Shown here one piece after another: positions 1 through 7,643 of a DNA stretch of 17,215 nt. The stretch is from UBA9715 sp045614225 (GTDB lineage Bacteria > Actinomycetota > Coriobacteriia > Coriobacteriales > Eggerthellaceae), in the NCBI GenBank assembly GCA_045614225.1, contig JAZLCO010000134.1, positions 1 to 17,215 of the forward strand, written 5' to 3'. The notes below the pieces were generated by a model, which worked only from the letters and a program-made list of their open reading frames with translations, made no database searches and was not told the origin of the DNA. Position 1 is the stretch's first letter. Each line of letters opens with the position of its first letter. A program made the translations under genes and the position numbers.

Positions 1-2
1 GG

Positions 3-36
3 TTTTGCAGCACGACAAAAAATTCGCGCTGCAAAA
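3..36. repeat. Hairpin-forming inverted repeat at the left edge
   Basis: TTTTGCAGC at 3-11 is exactly complementary to GCTGCAAAA at 28-36. The stem extends by CG/CG past one mismatch, leaving a loop of about 10 nt. No T-run follows on either strand within the window, so it is not a clear terminator. The gene it may belong to lies to the left of the window. The rest of 37-168 shows no gene or recognisable element. Confidence 0.5.
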
Positions 37-168
37 GCGGGGGCTGCGGACGACCTTCGGGCCGCTCGGCCGCCGCATGCAAAGGATTGGGGGACGTAGC
101 CCCAGTTAGATGAGCCGTCCGAAAGAATGCAAAGAAAACTATGCGGTAAAAAGTACCCGCAACTCCAG

Positions 169-198
169 AAAAAACAGCACGAATTTCCGAACGTGCTG
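169..198 (-). terminator. Intrinsic terminator of the methyltransferase-MFS unit
   Basis: Read on the minus strand, a perfect 7-bp stem (CAGCACG/CGTGCTG, arms 192-198 and 175-181) with a 10-nt loop is followed at once by six T (A-run 169-174 on the plus strand). It lies about 145 nt past the stop codon of the MFS gene and is the only hairpin in the window with a textbook T-tract. Confidence 0.75.
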
Positions 199-301
199 CA
201 ATTAGAGGGGTTGCGGGCGAATTTGAGGCGGACCAGCTGCAAAAGCAGCAGTTGAGGACTAGCCGATCGCGGGCAGGCCGGAGGGTGAGCTGGCAGCAAA
301 G

Positions 302-330
302 GGCGACAAACCACCTGCCCCTGCCGTCTA
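302..330. repeat. 29-nt repeat unit, degenerate copy
   Basis: The left arm GGCGACAA and the loop ACCACCTGCCCCT match the 29-nt family seen elsewhere in the window, but the right arm no longer pairs. It lies 11 nt past the stop of the MFS gene, in the same orientation relative to that gene as the other copies. Confidence 0.5.
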
Positions 331-341
331 TCGTCTCGCCG

Positions 342-1564
342 TCAGTCGGCGCGCTGCATGCGGCCATGCGCGAAGTGGTAGTAGGCCACTCCCGCCAAGG
401 CTACCAGGCTGCATACGATGTACATCGCAGGGTAGCCGAGCGACCCCACGACAAAGCCCAGCAGGAACGGGCCGATTCCGCAGCCGAAATCGCAAAGGAG
501 ATAGAACGTGGCGATGCCCGGCGCCGCTTTCGAGCCGCCCGAGAGGCGCCCTACGACCGCGAGCCCCGCGCTCATGCACGTGCCGAAGCCCGCAGCCGCA
601 AAGAGTCCCGCGCACAGGAGCAGCGCCGGCGACGGCACAAGCGAGCAGGCAGTGCACGTCAGAGTACACAGCGCAGCACACGCGATGGAAGGGTAAAGCA
701 CCGCGTTCTCGCCGCGCCGGTCCTGCAGGCGGCCGACAGGAGGGCGCATGAGCACGAGCGACGCAGAATAGACCAAGAACAGGCCTGCCGCCCAGCCCTC
801 CAACCCGATGGTCGTGGAATATGCATCGACAAACGAGTTCACCGACGAATACGAGAACGCCACCAGGAACATGAAGAACGAGAGCTTCCGAGTGGCCGGG
901 TCGAACACGCTCGAGAGCTTGAAGCGGGGCATCTGGGCCAGGGCGGCACGCGATCCTCCGGGCGGAGGAGATCCCGCCGAGATGGCCAGCGTGACACCGA
1001 GGGCCAGCGCAGCGAGGACCGAGCAGATCCAATACAGCGAGCTGTACTCGAAGCTCCCCGACACGAGCAATCCGAACAGCGGCCCATCCCGGTGCCGAGG
1101 GAGTTCGACAGCATGAACCATCCCGTTCCCTCGCCCATCACCTCGAGCGGGATGATCTCGGCGGCGAGCGCGGGCATCGTGGTGTTCGCGATGCCGAACG
1201 ACACGCCGTGCACGAAGCGAATCGCCAACAGGAGCGGCATGCTCGTATCGCCCGCGAAATACGAAAGGCAGCTGGCCAACATCAGCACGAGAGCCGCAAC
1301 GGAACAGCGCTTCAGCCCCAGCACGTCGGCATAGCGTCCGGCGGCTATGCGAGCGAACGCAGCCCCCACCAGAAAGATGGACGCCGCGAGCCCGGCCACG
1401 CTGTCGGGGCACGCGAACTGCTGGATCGCATGGCGCGCCATGGTGGTCATGAAGAGGAAGTACACGCCCACCACGATGAAATGCGCTGCGAACAGCAGCG
1501 CGAAGTTCAGCGTGAGGAAGCCGCGCCTCCCGCTCGACTGCGTATGGGATTCATTCCGAACCAT
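342..1564 (-). pseudogene. MFS transporter, interrupted by a single frameshift
   Basis: This is a twelve-helix major facilitator superfamily permease of about 407 residues when its two frames are joined. The first frame (from ATG at 1564) carries hydrophobic segments, the MFS motif A loop GRYADVLGLKR and ends sensibly at NSLGTGMG. The second frame continues at PLFGLLVSGS with the remaining helices and a second, weaker GRLQDRRG loop, to the stop at 342. The switch lies at about 1081-1087, where one base is missing in GGATGGGCCGC. Everything else is intact, so the lesion is recent or a sequencing error. The start has no strong ribosome binding site, and an in-frame ATG at 1585 is possible. It follows a UroD-like methyltransferase in the same direction, so it could import that enzyme's substrate; this is inference. 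The substrate cannot be told from the sequence. Confidence 0.8.
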
Positions 1565-1664
1565 GTTGGTGAATTCTAACCCCATACCGCAACGTTTTGG
1601 GTCGCGAAACGCCGTCGCTCCACATACGGCGCATGAGCGCATCATCATGCCAGACTCAAAGTCG

Positions 1665-1722
1665 GATGGCAAACCACCTGACCTTTTGTCGTCGACGACA
1701 AAAGGCCAGTCCCCTCGCCTGC
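1665..1722. repeat. Two adjacent 29-nt repeat units forming a 20-bp palindrome
   Basis: Unit one (1665-1693) has arms GATGGCAA and TTGTCGTC around the loop ACCACCTGACCTT. Unit two (1694-1722) starts GACGACAA and has a loop ending in GTCCCC, but its right arm has decayed. Their junction makes the perfect palindrome TTTTGTCGTCGACGACAAAA at 1684-1703, extended by four further pairs including one wobble (1680-1707). It sits directly 3' of the UroD-like gene that stops at 1722 and could shape transcript ends between it and the MFS gene. The rest of the gap, 1565-1664, shows nothing else. Confidence 0.7.
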
Positions 1723-2693
1723 TACCTGTTGTGAACCGCCTCAGCATGCCACATGTCGAGCAGCGCGTCGAGCCTCTCGTCGCCCACCATGACCGCGTTT
1801 CCACGCTCGTTGATGAGAACCGGGTAAAGCATGAAGCTATCGTATTTCGCGTACTCGTCGAGGCACCGGCGCCCCTCGCCGAGCACCTGCTCGGTCGTCG
1901 CCTGAAGATGGCTCGCCGGACATGCGGAGTCCCAGCCGCCGTCGACGATCAGCCTGTTGCCGTGGCGTTCCATGATACCCGCGAGGTCGTTCATGCATTG
2001 CGCGGAGTTCCAGTGGCGCACGCCGATCTCGACCATGTCGTCGACGATGGAGTCCACCTTGCCGCATACGTGGTAGCCGTAGAGCGCGCCCTTCGACTCG
2101 ACGAGCTCGCCGATCGCCCTCATTCCCGGCTTGAACAGCTCGCGCCACGTGTCCGGAGACATGAACAGGTCCTTCGCGGCGGCAACGTCGTCGTAGATGA
2201 TCATGAGGTCGGGCTTGTACACGTCGAGCATGCGCTCGGTGAGCTTCAACCGGAAGTCCACCAGGGCATCGACGAACGCCTTGCTCGCCTCCGGGTCGCT
2301 GAGGAGGCCGACGAGCGTGTTCTCGAAGCCCATGAACGAAACCATGCGCTCGAAGGCTCCGCCTCCCTGATGCAGGACCGTCACCTTCGTATCATCGAGC
2401 GTCGCCTTCTCCTGCTCGTAGATCTGCTCGACGGGAATGGAGTTGATGTCGGGGATCTGCACGTAGTCCTCCCAGTCGGCCACGTCGTCGAACAGGAAGT
2501 TGTTCGGCTCCGGCATCGCCCCCGTGCTGTTCGCGACCCAGTTGCGGCCGAACATGTCGAGCCCGGGCCTGAGGAACCCGTCCACGGCCACCGACACGCC
2601 CACGCACATGTTCTGGAACTCGGCGAAGACCGGCGTGAATTCCGGCTCCCCGCCTTCGACCATCGCGAAGTAGTTCTCCCTTTGCGTCATCAT
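1722..2693 (-). CDS. UroD/MtaA-family methyltransferase (copy 1)
   Basis: This is a 323-residue protein of the uroporphyrinogen decarboxylase superfamily, in the branch that includes corrinoid:coenzyme M methyltransferases (MtaA, MtbA, CmuA) rather than heme biosynthesis. The signature is YHVCGKVDSIVDDMVEIG: His208-X-Cys210-Gly, the zinc-binding pair that activates a thiol or similar methyl acceptor in that branch, followed by GGWDSACPASH at about 252-262. The length is normal and there is no fused corrinoid domain. ATG at 2693 is preceded by GGGAGG at a 7-nt spacing, so this start is secure. It is a paralogue of the protein at 8571-9557. It is followed by a broken MFS transporter and divergent from a regulator remnant. 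A cytoplasmic methyl-transfer role is likely. The methyl donor and acceptor are unknown, and no corrinoid protein is encoded nearby. Confidence 0.85.
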   Translation of the reverse strand: MMTQRENYFAMVEGGEPEFTPVFAEFQNMCVGVSVAVDGFLRPGLDMFGRNWVANSTGAMPEPNNFLFDDVADWEDYVQIPDINSIPVEQIYEQEKATLDDTKVTVLHQGGGAFERMVSFMGFENTLVGLLSDPEASKAFVDALVDFRLKLTERMLDVYKPDLMIIYDDVAAAKDLFMSPDTWRELFKPGMRAIGELVESKGALYGYHVCGKVDSIVDDMVEIGVRHWNSAQCMNDLAGIMERHGNRLIVDGGWDSACPASHLQATTEQVLGEGRRCLDEYAKYDSFMLYPVLINERGNAVMVGDERLDALLDMWHAEAVHNR

Positions 2694-2756
2694 AATGGCG
2701 CCTCCCGTCTTTTTGTCCGCTGTCTTTGCGTCAGCTGATGAGTTTCAGCCCATGGA

Positions 2757-2807
2757 CGTATTATGCTGTTGGCGCACTGTGGTTAATATGTCTTACAATG
2801 CTAAATT
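2757..2807 (-). promoter_or_regulatory. Conserved control block of the copy-1 methyltransferase
   Basis: CGTATTAT (2757-2764), an 18-nt gap, then a TAATAT-rich block ending GCTAAATTAT (2783-2807) is matched upstream of the second methyltransferase at 9632-9685 with a 17-nt gap. Read towards the gene, ATAATACG resembles a -10 element about 65 nt before the start codon, and no consensus -35 stands before it. That fits an activator-dependent promoter. The identification rests on comparing the two paralogous regions. Confidence 0.5.
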
Positions 2808-2861
2808 ATCTAGGCATTTTCAAGTATTTGTTAGTTCGATAAGACAATTGTATTTGTCAGT

Positions 2862-2966
2862 ATATGGATGATTCGCACATGCTCGGAGACAAGGTCGCCC
2901 AGACCTTGTCTCCGACAGGGACATATGCATACGCAGCATCTCGCTCCTAGCGCAATCGCGGACGGC
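2862..2966 (+). pseudogene. Decayed 5' remnant of a PucR-type regulator gene
   Basis: From TGGATGATTCG through CGCAGCATCTCGCTCCT to GCAATCGCGGA, this stretch matches the first roughly 40 codons of the regulator gene at 9725-11176. Its start codon is altered (ATG to ATA at the equivalent position), the purine-rich ribosome binding site is lost, and a one-base deletion after ATGATTCG breaks the frame. The match stops abruptly near 2966; nothing of the remaining 440 codons is present. It occupies the same divergent position beside methyltransferase copy 1 as the intact gene does beside copy 2, so it is the leftover of a duplicated module. Together with the flanking hairpins it accounts for most of the gene-free stretch 2694-3014. 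Confidence 0.8.
2884..2914. repeat. Perfect 13-bp hairpin inside the regulator remnant
   Basis: CGGAGACAAGGTC (2884-2896) and GACCTTGTCTCCG (2902-2914) are exact reverse complements around the loop GCCCA. The intact paralogue at about 9760-9792 has the left arm but not the right arm, so the palindrome arose during or after decay of the remnant. It lies between dmsC and the copy-1 methyltransferase, where it could block read-through. Confidence 0.7.
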
Positions 2967-2987
2967 CCGTCAGACCACGAACGGGCC
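2964..2987 (-). terminator. Hairpin 3' of the anchor-subunit gene
   Basis: A perfect 7-bp stem (GGCCCGT/ACGGGCC) with a 10-nt loop lies about 28 nt past the stop codon at 3015. There is no T-tract after it on the minus strand, so termination there is plausible but not shown; it may act with the hairpin at 2884-2914. Confidence 0.4.
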
Positions 2988-3014
2988 TCTCGACAATCTG
3001 GCAAGCTGGAGGAG

Positions 3015-3770
3015 CTAGTACAAGCTCGCAGCGTAGAATGCGTAGCGGGCGATGATTATGCCACATACGGCGAGCGCACAGGCAGCATACGCTTTTGACG
3101 CAGTTGGTGATTTCCTGCTCGTGAGCGCCATGATTGCAGACGCCACGGGACCGATCGCACAACCGGCTAATAAGCCTACTACGCCGAAGCCAGCGCCAGC
3201 GAACTGGGCGCAAACGGCGGCAATAGCAACGGCACCGAGCACTTGAAAAATAACGAAGCAGGTGTTGAAGCCCTTTTCGCCAAACACGCCCGCGTTAAAG
3301 GCCAAGTACAGACCCGCACCCATGGACAGGTCTCCCAGCACGAAGAACGGTATCGTGGGTACGCCTGCCCAGGCAGGTTCTCCAATGAAGGCGGCATAGC
3401 ATAGACCCATTGTGCACGTCATGATCACGCCGACCACGCCAGTCGCGATTACGAGCCCGCGCGGAGAGTCCTTCTTGATAAAGCACAGAATGCAGTCGGC
3501 GAGCACGAGCAAGCCGAACAGTATCGTGGTCACACCTTCCTGGGCGATGCCTGCGCCAAGGTTGTTGAACGCGTTGAGCACGCGCTCGGGATGCTGCAGA
3601 TGCAACAGCAATGCAACACCGCTAACCCCCAGCAGAACGAGGCACACGAGCGCGAACGCCCAAGGCACCTTCCTGCCGCTTTTCAACGGAAAAACAGCAC
3701 GTGTCGCATAGGCGCCCGCCGCCGCACCTGCGAGCGTTGTGAACAAGAACAGGGCGAAATCGGAGATCAT
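3015..3770 (-). CDS. DmsC-like membrane anchor subunit of a molybdoenzyme
   Basis: This 251-residue, very hydrophobic protein has about eight membrane helices (roughly 3-24, 37-56, 80-98, 104-126, 138-160, 168-188, 193-215, 226-247). The stretch HLQHPERVLNAFNN after the second helix fits the conserved HLGHP-type loop of the DmsC family. Proteins of this family carry no heme; they oxidise menaquinol and pass electrons to the ferredoxin subunit. The gene is the last of three in the operon, 51 nt after dmsB, with AAAGGAAC ahead of the ATG. Family membership is well supported by sequence character and position. The redox partner is inferred to be menaquinone. Confidence 0.85.
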   Translation of the reverse strand: MISDFALFLFTTLAGAAAGAYATRAVFPLKSGRKVPWAFALVCLVLLGVSGVALLLHLQHPERVLNAFNNLGAGIAQEGVTTILFGLLVLADCILCFIKKDSPRGLVIATGVVGVIMTCTMGLCYAAFIGEPAWAGVPTIPFFVLGDLSMGAGLYLAFNAGVFGEKGFNTCFVIFQVLGAVAIAAVCAQFAGAGFGVVGLLAGCAIGPVASAIMALTSRKSPTASKAYAACALAVCGIIIARYAFYAASLY

Positions 3771-3821
3771 GGATGTTCCTTTCTATAGAATGCCGACTAT
3801 GGCAAATTGGGGTGGCTGAAT

Positions 3822-4448
3822 CTATTTCAGCAAATAGACATTCGGCTTCGTCCCCAACTCCGCGTGAAGCTGCTCGTATTCGCGTTCCGCCAGCTTCTTG
3901 GAAATCTCGGAATCGGGATCGTCGAGGTCGCCGAATGTGCGCGCTCTGCCCGGACATACCGTGACGCAGAACGGCAGTTCGCCTTCGAGTATGCGATGCG
4001 AGCAGAACGTGCACTTCTCGACGACACCCGCAGTGTGCTTCGGTGCGCCCGCCGACCCAATGTCGAAGCCAGTGAAGCTCACCGGTTCGCCAATTTGCAA
4101 GCTCCTCACATCGTACGGGCAACCGTGGATGCACGCTCCACAGCCAATGCACTTATCAGGATCGATCAACACGAGCCCGGTCTCGGCGTCCTTGTACGAT
4201 GCCGCCGTGGGGCACACCGATACGCACGCGGGGTTGCCGCAATGCTGACACGCCATCGTATAAGCGCCCATCGAAAGGTTGCCTGCGGCGTACGTGCCGC
4301 TCGGCGAGTCGGGGTTGTTGCCGCCCACGTTCACCACGCGGTTGTACCACATGCCTTTAGGAAGGTTGTTTTCCACCTTGCAGCCGACCGTGCACGTGTT
4401 GCAGGCGATGCAGCGCTTTGTGTCTATGAGCATTCCGTACTGTGTCAT
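3822..4448 (-). CDS. DmsB-like four-cluster ferredoxin subunit
   Basis: This 208-residue electron-transfer subunit has sixteen cysteines in four groups: 13/16/19/23, 67/70/75/79, 100/103/106/110 and 146/149/161/165. These match the four [4Fe-4S] clusters of the DmsB/NrfC family. It passes electrons from the membrane anchor to the molybdenum subunit. It has no signal peptide of its own and would be exported together with the Tat-targeted catalytic subunit. The start MTQYGMLID at 4448 is preferred over the longer reading frame because AAGGAAGG lies at the right distance. That site overlaps the last codons of dmsA, whose stop is only 4 nt upstream, which implies coupled translation. Confidence 0.92.
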   Translation of the reverse strand: MTQYGMLIDTKRCIACNTCTVGCKVENNLPKGMWYNRVVNVGGNNPDSPSGTYAAGNLSMGAYTMACQHCGNPACVSVCPTAASYKDAETGLVLIDPDKCIGCGACIHGCPYDVRSLQIGEPVSFTGFDIGSAGAPKHTAGVVEKCTFCSHRILEGELPFCVTVCPGRARTFGDLDDPDSEISKKLAEREYEQLHAELGTKPNVYLLK

Positions 4449-4452
4449 GATG

Positions 4453-6936
4453 CTAGCCTTCCTTCCAAGGACGAATTGCCACGAGGACATCCATCCAGTT
4501 CATGTTCGCACCGAAATTGTCAACGGCATTGCTGGTCAGCTCGCTCCAGCAACCCGCCTTGTGCTGATAAGCCTGCCAGCTCTTTGCGTATACGAGCGCA
4601 CCCGGCCGCACCGCCTCGTTGTAAAGGGCCTTCGCAACCGCATGCCCGCGGTCGTTGAAGCATTCCACGTAACTACCGTCTGCAATGCCGAGTTTCTCGG
4701 CGTCAGAAGGATTGATCTTCACAGTCGGCTCGGGGTCGATCTCGCGCAGGATGGGGTTTGACGACCACTGGCTGTGCACGCGATAACGCGGACGTTCGGA
4801 GTTCAAGACGAACGGGTACTTCTCTCCATTGGGGTTCGCTGGATAATCACCCACTGTCTCTGGCCAAGCCTCGCAAGGCTCGAAAAAGTGCGGAAGCCGC
4901 TCGCGGTCAACGTCGTAGCTACGCCCGATGGGGAACTGGGGAACGGGGTCCTCCACGTAGAACTCCATACGTCCGGAACTGGTGAAGAACACATGGTCGT
5001 TCCAGCGCAGATAGGGATCGGGGAACACGCGTATAGCGCCCGCCTCCTTCAGCACGTCGTAATCGATTCCCATGCTCTCCAGCATCGGGGATTTCAGATA
5101 CTCGCGCAGGAACTCCTCGTCGGTTCCCCAGAAGTAGTCTTTCACTCCCATCTTCTTCGCGAGGAGCTGGAATATCTCGTAGTCGGGCTTGCATTCATAT
5201 GGCGGATCGATTGCCTTGTCGTTGAATGTCAGGTGGTAGTTGGTGCCTCGGCAGACCACGTCGTGGAACTCGAACCACTGCGCAATTGGCAAAACGATAT
5301 CCGAATAGAGCGCTGTGTCGGTGAGAATCGAGTCTGCCGTGACAATGAATTCCAGTTTATCGAAGGCTTCCTTCAGCGCATTCGTATCGGTGCAGGTATT
5401 CAAGGGATTCGCAGCGTATACGTAGAGAGCCTTGATATCTACCGGTTCGCCGAGCCATGTGCCGGTGCGCATTACGTCTGCGAACTCCGTGAAGAAAACC
5501 GTCGGAGATGTGACAGGTTTGCTTGGAGCGGAAAGGGAGCTATTCCAGCCGGGGAAAATCATCCAGTTTACGATGCCGACGTTCGCGCCCGGCTTGCACA
5601 TCTGGCCTGTTATCGCGCCAAGCGTGGCGAGCGCGTGTGCCTGATGCACACCGTTGCCGTACGCGTTTGCACCCCAGCCGATACGATGCGTGACCGGCCC
5701 ATCGCAAGCAAGATGCGCCAAATCGACGATGACGTCCTCGGGCACATCGGTAATCTGGCTAGCCACATCAAGAGGAAACTTCTCGATTTCGTCTTTCAGG
5801 TACTCGTATGCAGTGCGGTACGTTTTGCCGTCCTCGCTGAAAACTCCTTCGAGCGCCGGTTTCGTCGCCTGCTCTGCTGCGACCATCTTGTTCTGATCGA
5901 GGTCCCACACAAGGCAGGGGTCGATGATGGTCGGCTGACCCGTCATCGGATCGGCGGGCCCTTCCGTCGGGGCAACGCCCATGTCGCTTAGGTGCATGAA
6001 GCGCTTGGTCTCGGGATTCACCAAAAACGGAGCGCACGTATAAGCTGCCATGAAGTCGCGGTCGATAAGGTCTTCCTCGACAATGACGTTCATCATGCCC
6101 ATGACGAGAGCAGTGTCGGATGCATGGCGGACCGGCACGAACTTATGCGCCTTTGACGCCATCTGCGTGAACGTAGGGTCGATAACTATGATGTTTGCGC
6201 CCGTCTCAATGGCATCTGCCACAAAATGCCAGTCGTGAATTTGAGCATCGGTGAGGTTGTTCGCCCAGATGAACACATTCTTCGCGTTGCTCATGTCCTT
6301 GGTTTCGTTACCGCTCCACAGGCCGCCGAAACCGAGAACGCGATTCAGCCCAATGGTATTTCCCATGTCGCCGTTGCACGACAACGTGGTGGCATTGATT
6401 TCACCGAAGAACTTGGTCGCGAACTCGCCGACTATCTGACCGTGGTTGCCGGACAACGAGTAGCTTGCCACCGATGCGGGGCCGTAATCCTTCTGCAACT
6501 GAGTGAACTTCGAGGCGATTTCATTGATTGCTTCATCCCAAGAGATGCGTTCCCATTCGTTTGCGCCACGTTCGCCGACCCGACGTAACGGGTACTGAAG
6601 GCGCTCGGGATCGTACACGCGCACCGCGTGCGTGAGCCCACGCAAGCAGATACGGGTGTATTCCTCGTTGCCCGCATAGGGCTTCGGAGAGGTCTTCACG
6701 ATCTTTCCGTCGCGCACATGCACGTTAAGCTGACAGAGATTGAAGCAATTAGGACGACAGCATGCATTGAATACTTGTTCGTCATCCTGACTTTCAGCCG
6801 CCAGCGCCTCTCCGACACCGGCCGTGCCGCTCAGCGTTAAACCGCACATCGAAACGCCGGCGCCTATCGCGGCGGTCGTCGCAAGGAAGCTGCGTCGGGA
6901 GATACCCCTTCCACTCGCTTTGAAGCCGTTCTTCAT
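4453..6936 (-). CDS. Tat-exported molybdopterin oxidoreductase, DmsA-like catalytic subunit
   Basis: This 827-residue catalytic subunit belongs to the DMSO reductase superfamily. A twin-arginine signal, SRRSFLATTAAIGAG at about 13-27, is followed by a hydrophobic stretch. The N-terminal [4Fe-4S] site is Cys60-x3-Cys64-x3-Cys68-x28-Cys97. The middle holds the bis-MGD domains, including LSCNGDMGNT at about 185-194, where an Asp might serve as the Mo ligand (uncertain). The C-terminal dinucleotide-binding domain includes INPSDAEKLGIADGSYV and FNDRGHAVAKA. ATG at 6936 is chosen because AGGGGAAGGGG lies just upstream; an in-frame upstream start lacks this. It heads the operon with dmsB- and dmsC-like genes, and a TorD-type chaperone is nearby. 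The substrate is unknown: S-oxides, N-oxides or other small oxidants are all possible. It does not look like the longer catechol dehydroxylases. Confidence 0.9.
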   Translation of the reverse strand: MKNGFKASGRGISRRSFLATTAAIGAGVSMCGLTLSGTAGVGEALAAESQDDEQVFNACCRPNCFNLCQLNVHVRDGKIVKTSPKPYAGNEEYTRICLRGLTHAVRVYDPERLQYPLRRVGERGANEWERISWDEAINEIASKFTQLQKDYGPASVASYSLSGNHGQIVGEFATKFFGEINATTLSCNGDMGNTIGLNRVLGFGGLWSGNETKDMSNAKNVFIWANNLTDAQIHDWHFVADAIETGANIIVIDPTFTQMASKAHKFVPVRHASDTALVMGMMNVIVEEDLIDRDFMAAYTCAPFLVNPETKRFMHLSDMGVAPTEGPADPMTGQPTIIDPCLVWDLDQNKMVAAEQATKPALEGVFSEDGKTYRTAYEYLKDEIEKFPLDVASQITDVPEDVIVDLAHLACDGPVTHRIGWGANAYGNGVHQAHALATLGAITGQMCKPGANVGIVNWMIFPGWNSSLSAPSKPVTSPTVFFTEFADVMRTGTWLGEPVDIKALYVYAANPLNTCTDTNALKEAFDKLEFIVTADSILTDTALYSDIVLPIAQWFEFHDVVCRGTNYHLTFNDKAIDPPYECKPDYEIFQLLAKKMGVKDYFWGTDEEFLREYLKSPMLESMGIDYDVLKEAGAIRVFPDPYLRWNDHVFFTSSGRMEFYVEDPVPQFPIGRSYDVDRERLPHFFEPCEAWPETVGDYPANPNGEKYPFVLNSERPRYRVHSQWSSNPILREIDPEPTVKINPSDAEKLGIADGSYVECFNDRGHAVAKALYNEAVRPGALVYAKSWQAYQHKAGCWSELTSNAVDNFGANMNWMDVLVAIRPWKEG

Positions 6937-7022
6937 GGCAACCCCTTCCCCTCTGGTTTTCTCGTTACTCGCCAAGTTACCGAATGGGGATTCTTCGCTA
7001 CAATGAGGAAAAAAGCCAACGT

Positions 7023-7052
7023 ATGACAGAGTTGCGTATTTTCGGGTAATTC
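7023..7052 (+). promoter_or_regulatory. Candidate tetR promoter in the tetR/dmsA divergent region
   Basis: ATGACA (7023-7028) and TAATTC (7047-7052) are separated by 18 nt and stand about 28 nt before the tetR start. The whole 6937-7079 interval must hold both divergent promoters and probably the TetR operator. I see no strong palindrome there, only a weak CAAC/GTTG pair around 7018-7035. Confidence 0.3.
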
Positions 7053-7079
7053 TGCAAAAGCCATATGGTGGGGGGAGCC

Positions 7080-7643
7080 ATGATCGAGCGCAAGGGAACG
7101 AAGCGGCTAATCGAGGATTCTTTCATTGAGCTGCTGACGCAGAAAAGTATTAAGAATGTCACCGTTTCGGAAATCGCAGCGAATTGCGGCATATCGGACC
7201 GTACGTTCTACTACCATTTCCACGATAAATTCGAGCTTGTCGAAGAAGTGTATGCACGCCAGCTCGGCGAGGCGCTTGAGCATTGGGGCAATTACGAGCT
7301 CGTGCTGCAAAAGAGCGCAATGATAATCGATGAGTTCGGAGACTTCGTGGTAAGGTCGATGGAACGGGTGCCGGGCGTTGTGCCACCCATCGACCGCATG
7401 GCTCAACGTTCCAGCAAGATGTACATCGAGCACATCAGGAAACGAATGGGCGAAGAAGCGATAACCGACAAACTCGTGTTTCAGATAACGTACTTTAACT
7501 ACCTCACGCTGAAGGCAATGTACGATTGGGCCAAGGAAGGAAAGCAGCAGACGACCGACGCTATCGCCGAATGGGTGATGTCGTGCATGCCGCGCGATCT
7601 CGAGCCGTATCTGAACGATGAGAAGCCTCGAGGTGCACTTTAG
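7080..7643 (+). CDS. TetR-family regulator, probably of the dms-like operon
   Basis: This 187-residue protein has an N-terminal TetR helix-turn-helix at about 27-48: VTVSEIAANCGISDRTFYYHF, a near-canonical match to the family pattern. The helical remainder (60-187) would form the ligand-binding and dimer domain. ATG at 7080 is supported by GGGGGGAG immediately upstream, five codons inside the longest frame. It is divergent from the molybdoenzyme operon and so is the likely local regulator, sensing an unknown ligand. Its last codons overlap by three bases the stop of the convergent torD-like gene. Confidence 0.9.
   Translation: MIERKGTKRLIEDSFIELLTQKSIKNVTVSEIAANCGISDRTFYYHFHDKFELVEEVYARQLGEALEHWGNYELVLQKSAMIIDEFGDFVVRSMERVPGVVPPIDRMAQRSSKMYIEHIRKRMGEEAITDKLVFQITYFNYLTLKAMYDWAKEGKQQTTDAIAEWVMSCMPRDLEPYLNDEKPRGAL

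Noticed and set aside
1081..1087. Programmed ribosomal frameshift in the MFS gene
   Set aside because: There is no slippery heptamer or stimulatory structure; a one-base deletion explains the break, and MFS proteins do not use programmed frameshifting.
1684..1703. Operator site formed by the 20-bp palindrome
   Set aside because: It arises from the junction of two 29-nt repeat units 3' of a gene, with no promoter nearby.
1347..2738. Long open frame antisense to the methyltransferase
   Set aside because: It is composed of Arg/His/Val-rich low-complexity residues typical of the complement of a high-GC gene, has no ribosome binding site, and lies over a clear UroD-family gene. The same applies to the long antisense frames at 252-1334, 4774-5991, 9548-11146 and 12262-13341.
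2868..3098. Small 76-codon gene next to the methyltransferase
   Set aside because: It is an out-of-frame reading of the regulator remnant and runs through a hairpin into the 3' end of dmsC; the same shifted frame is visible over the intact regulator's 5' end.
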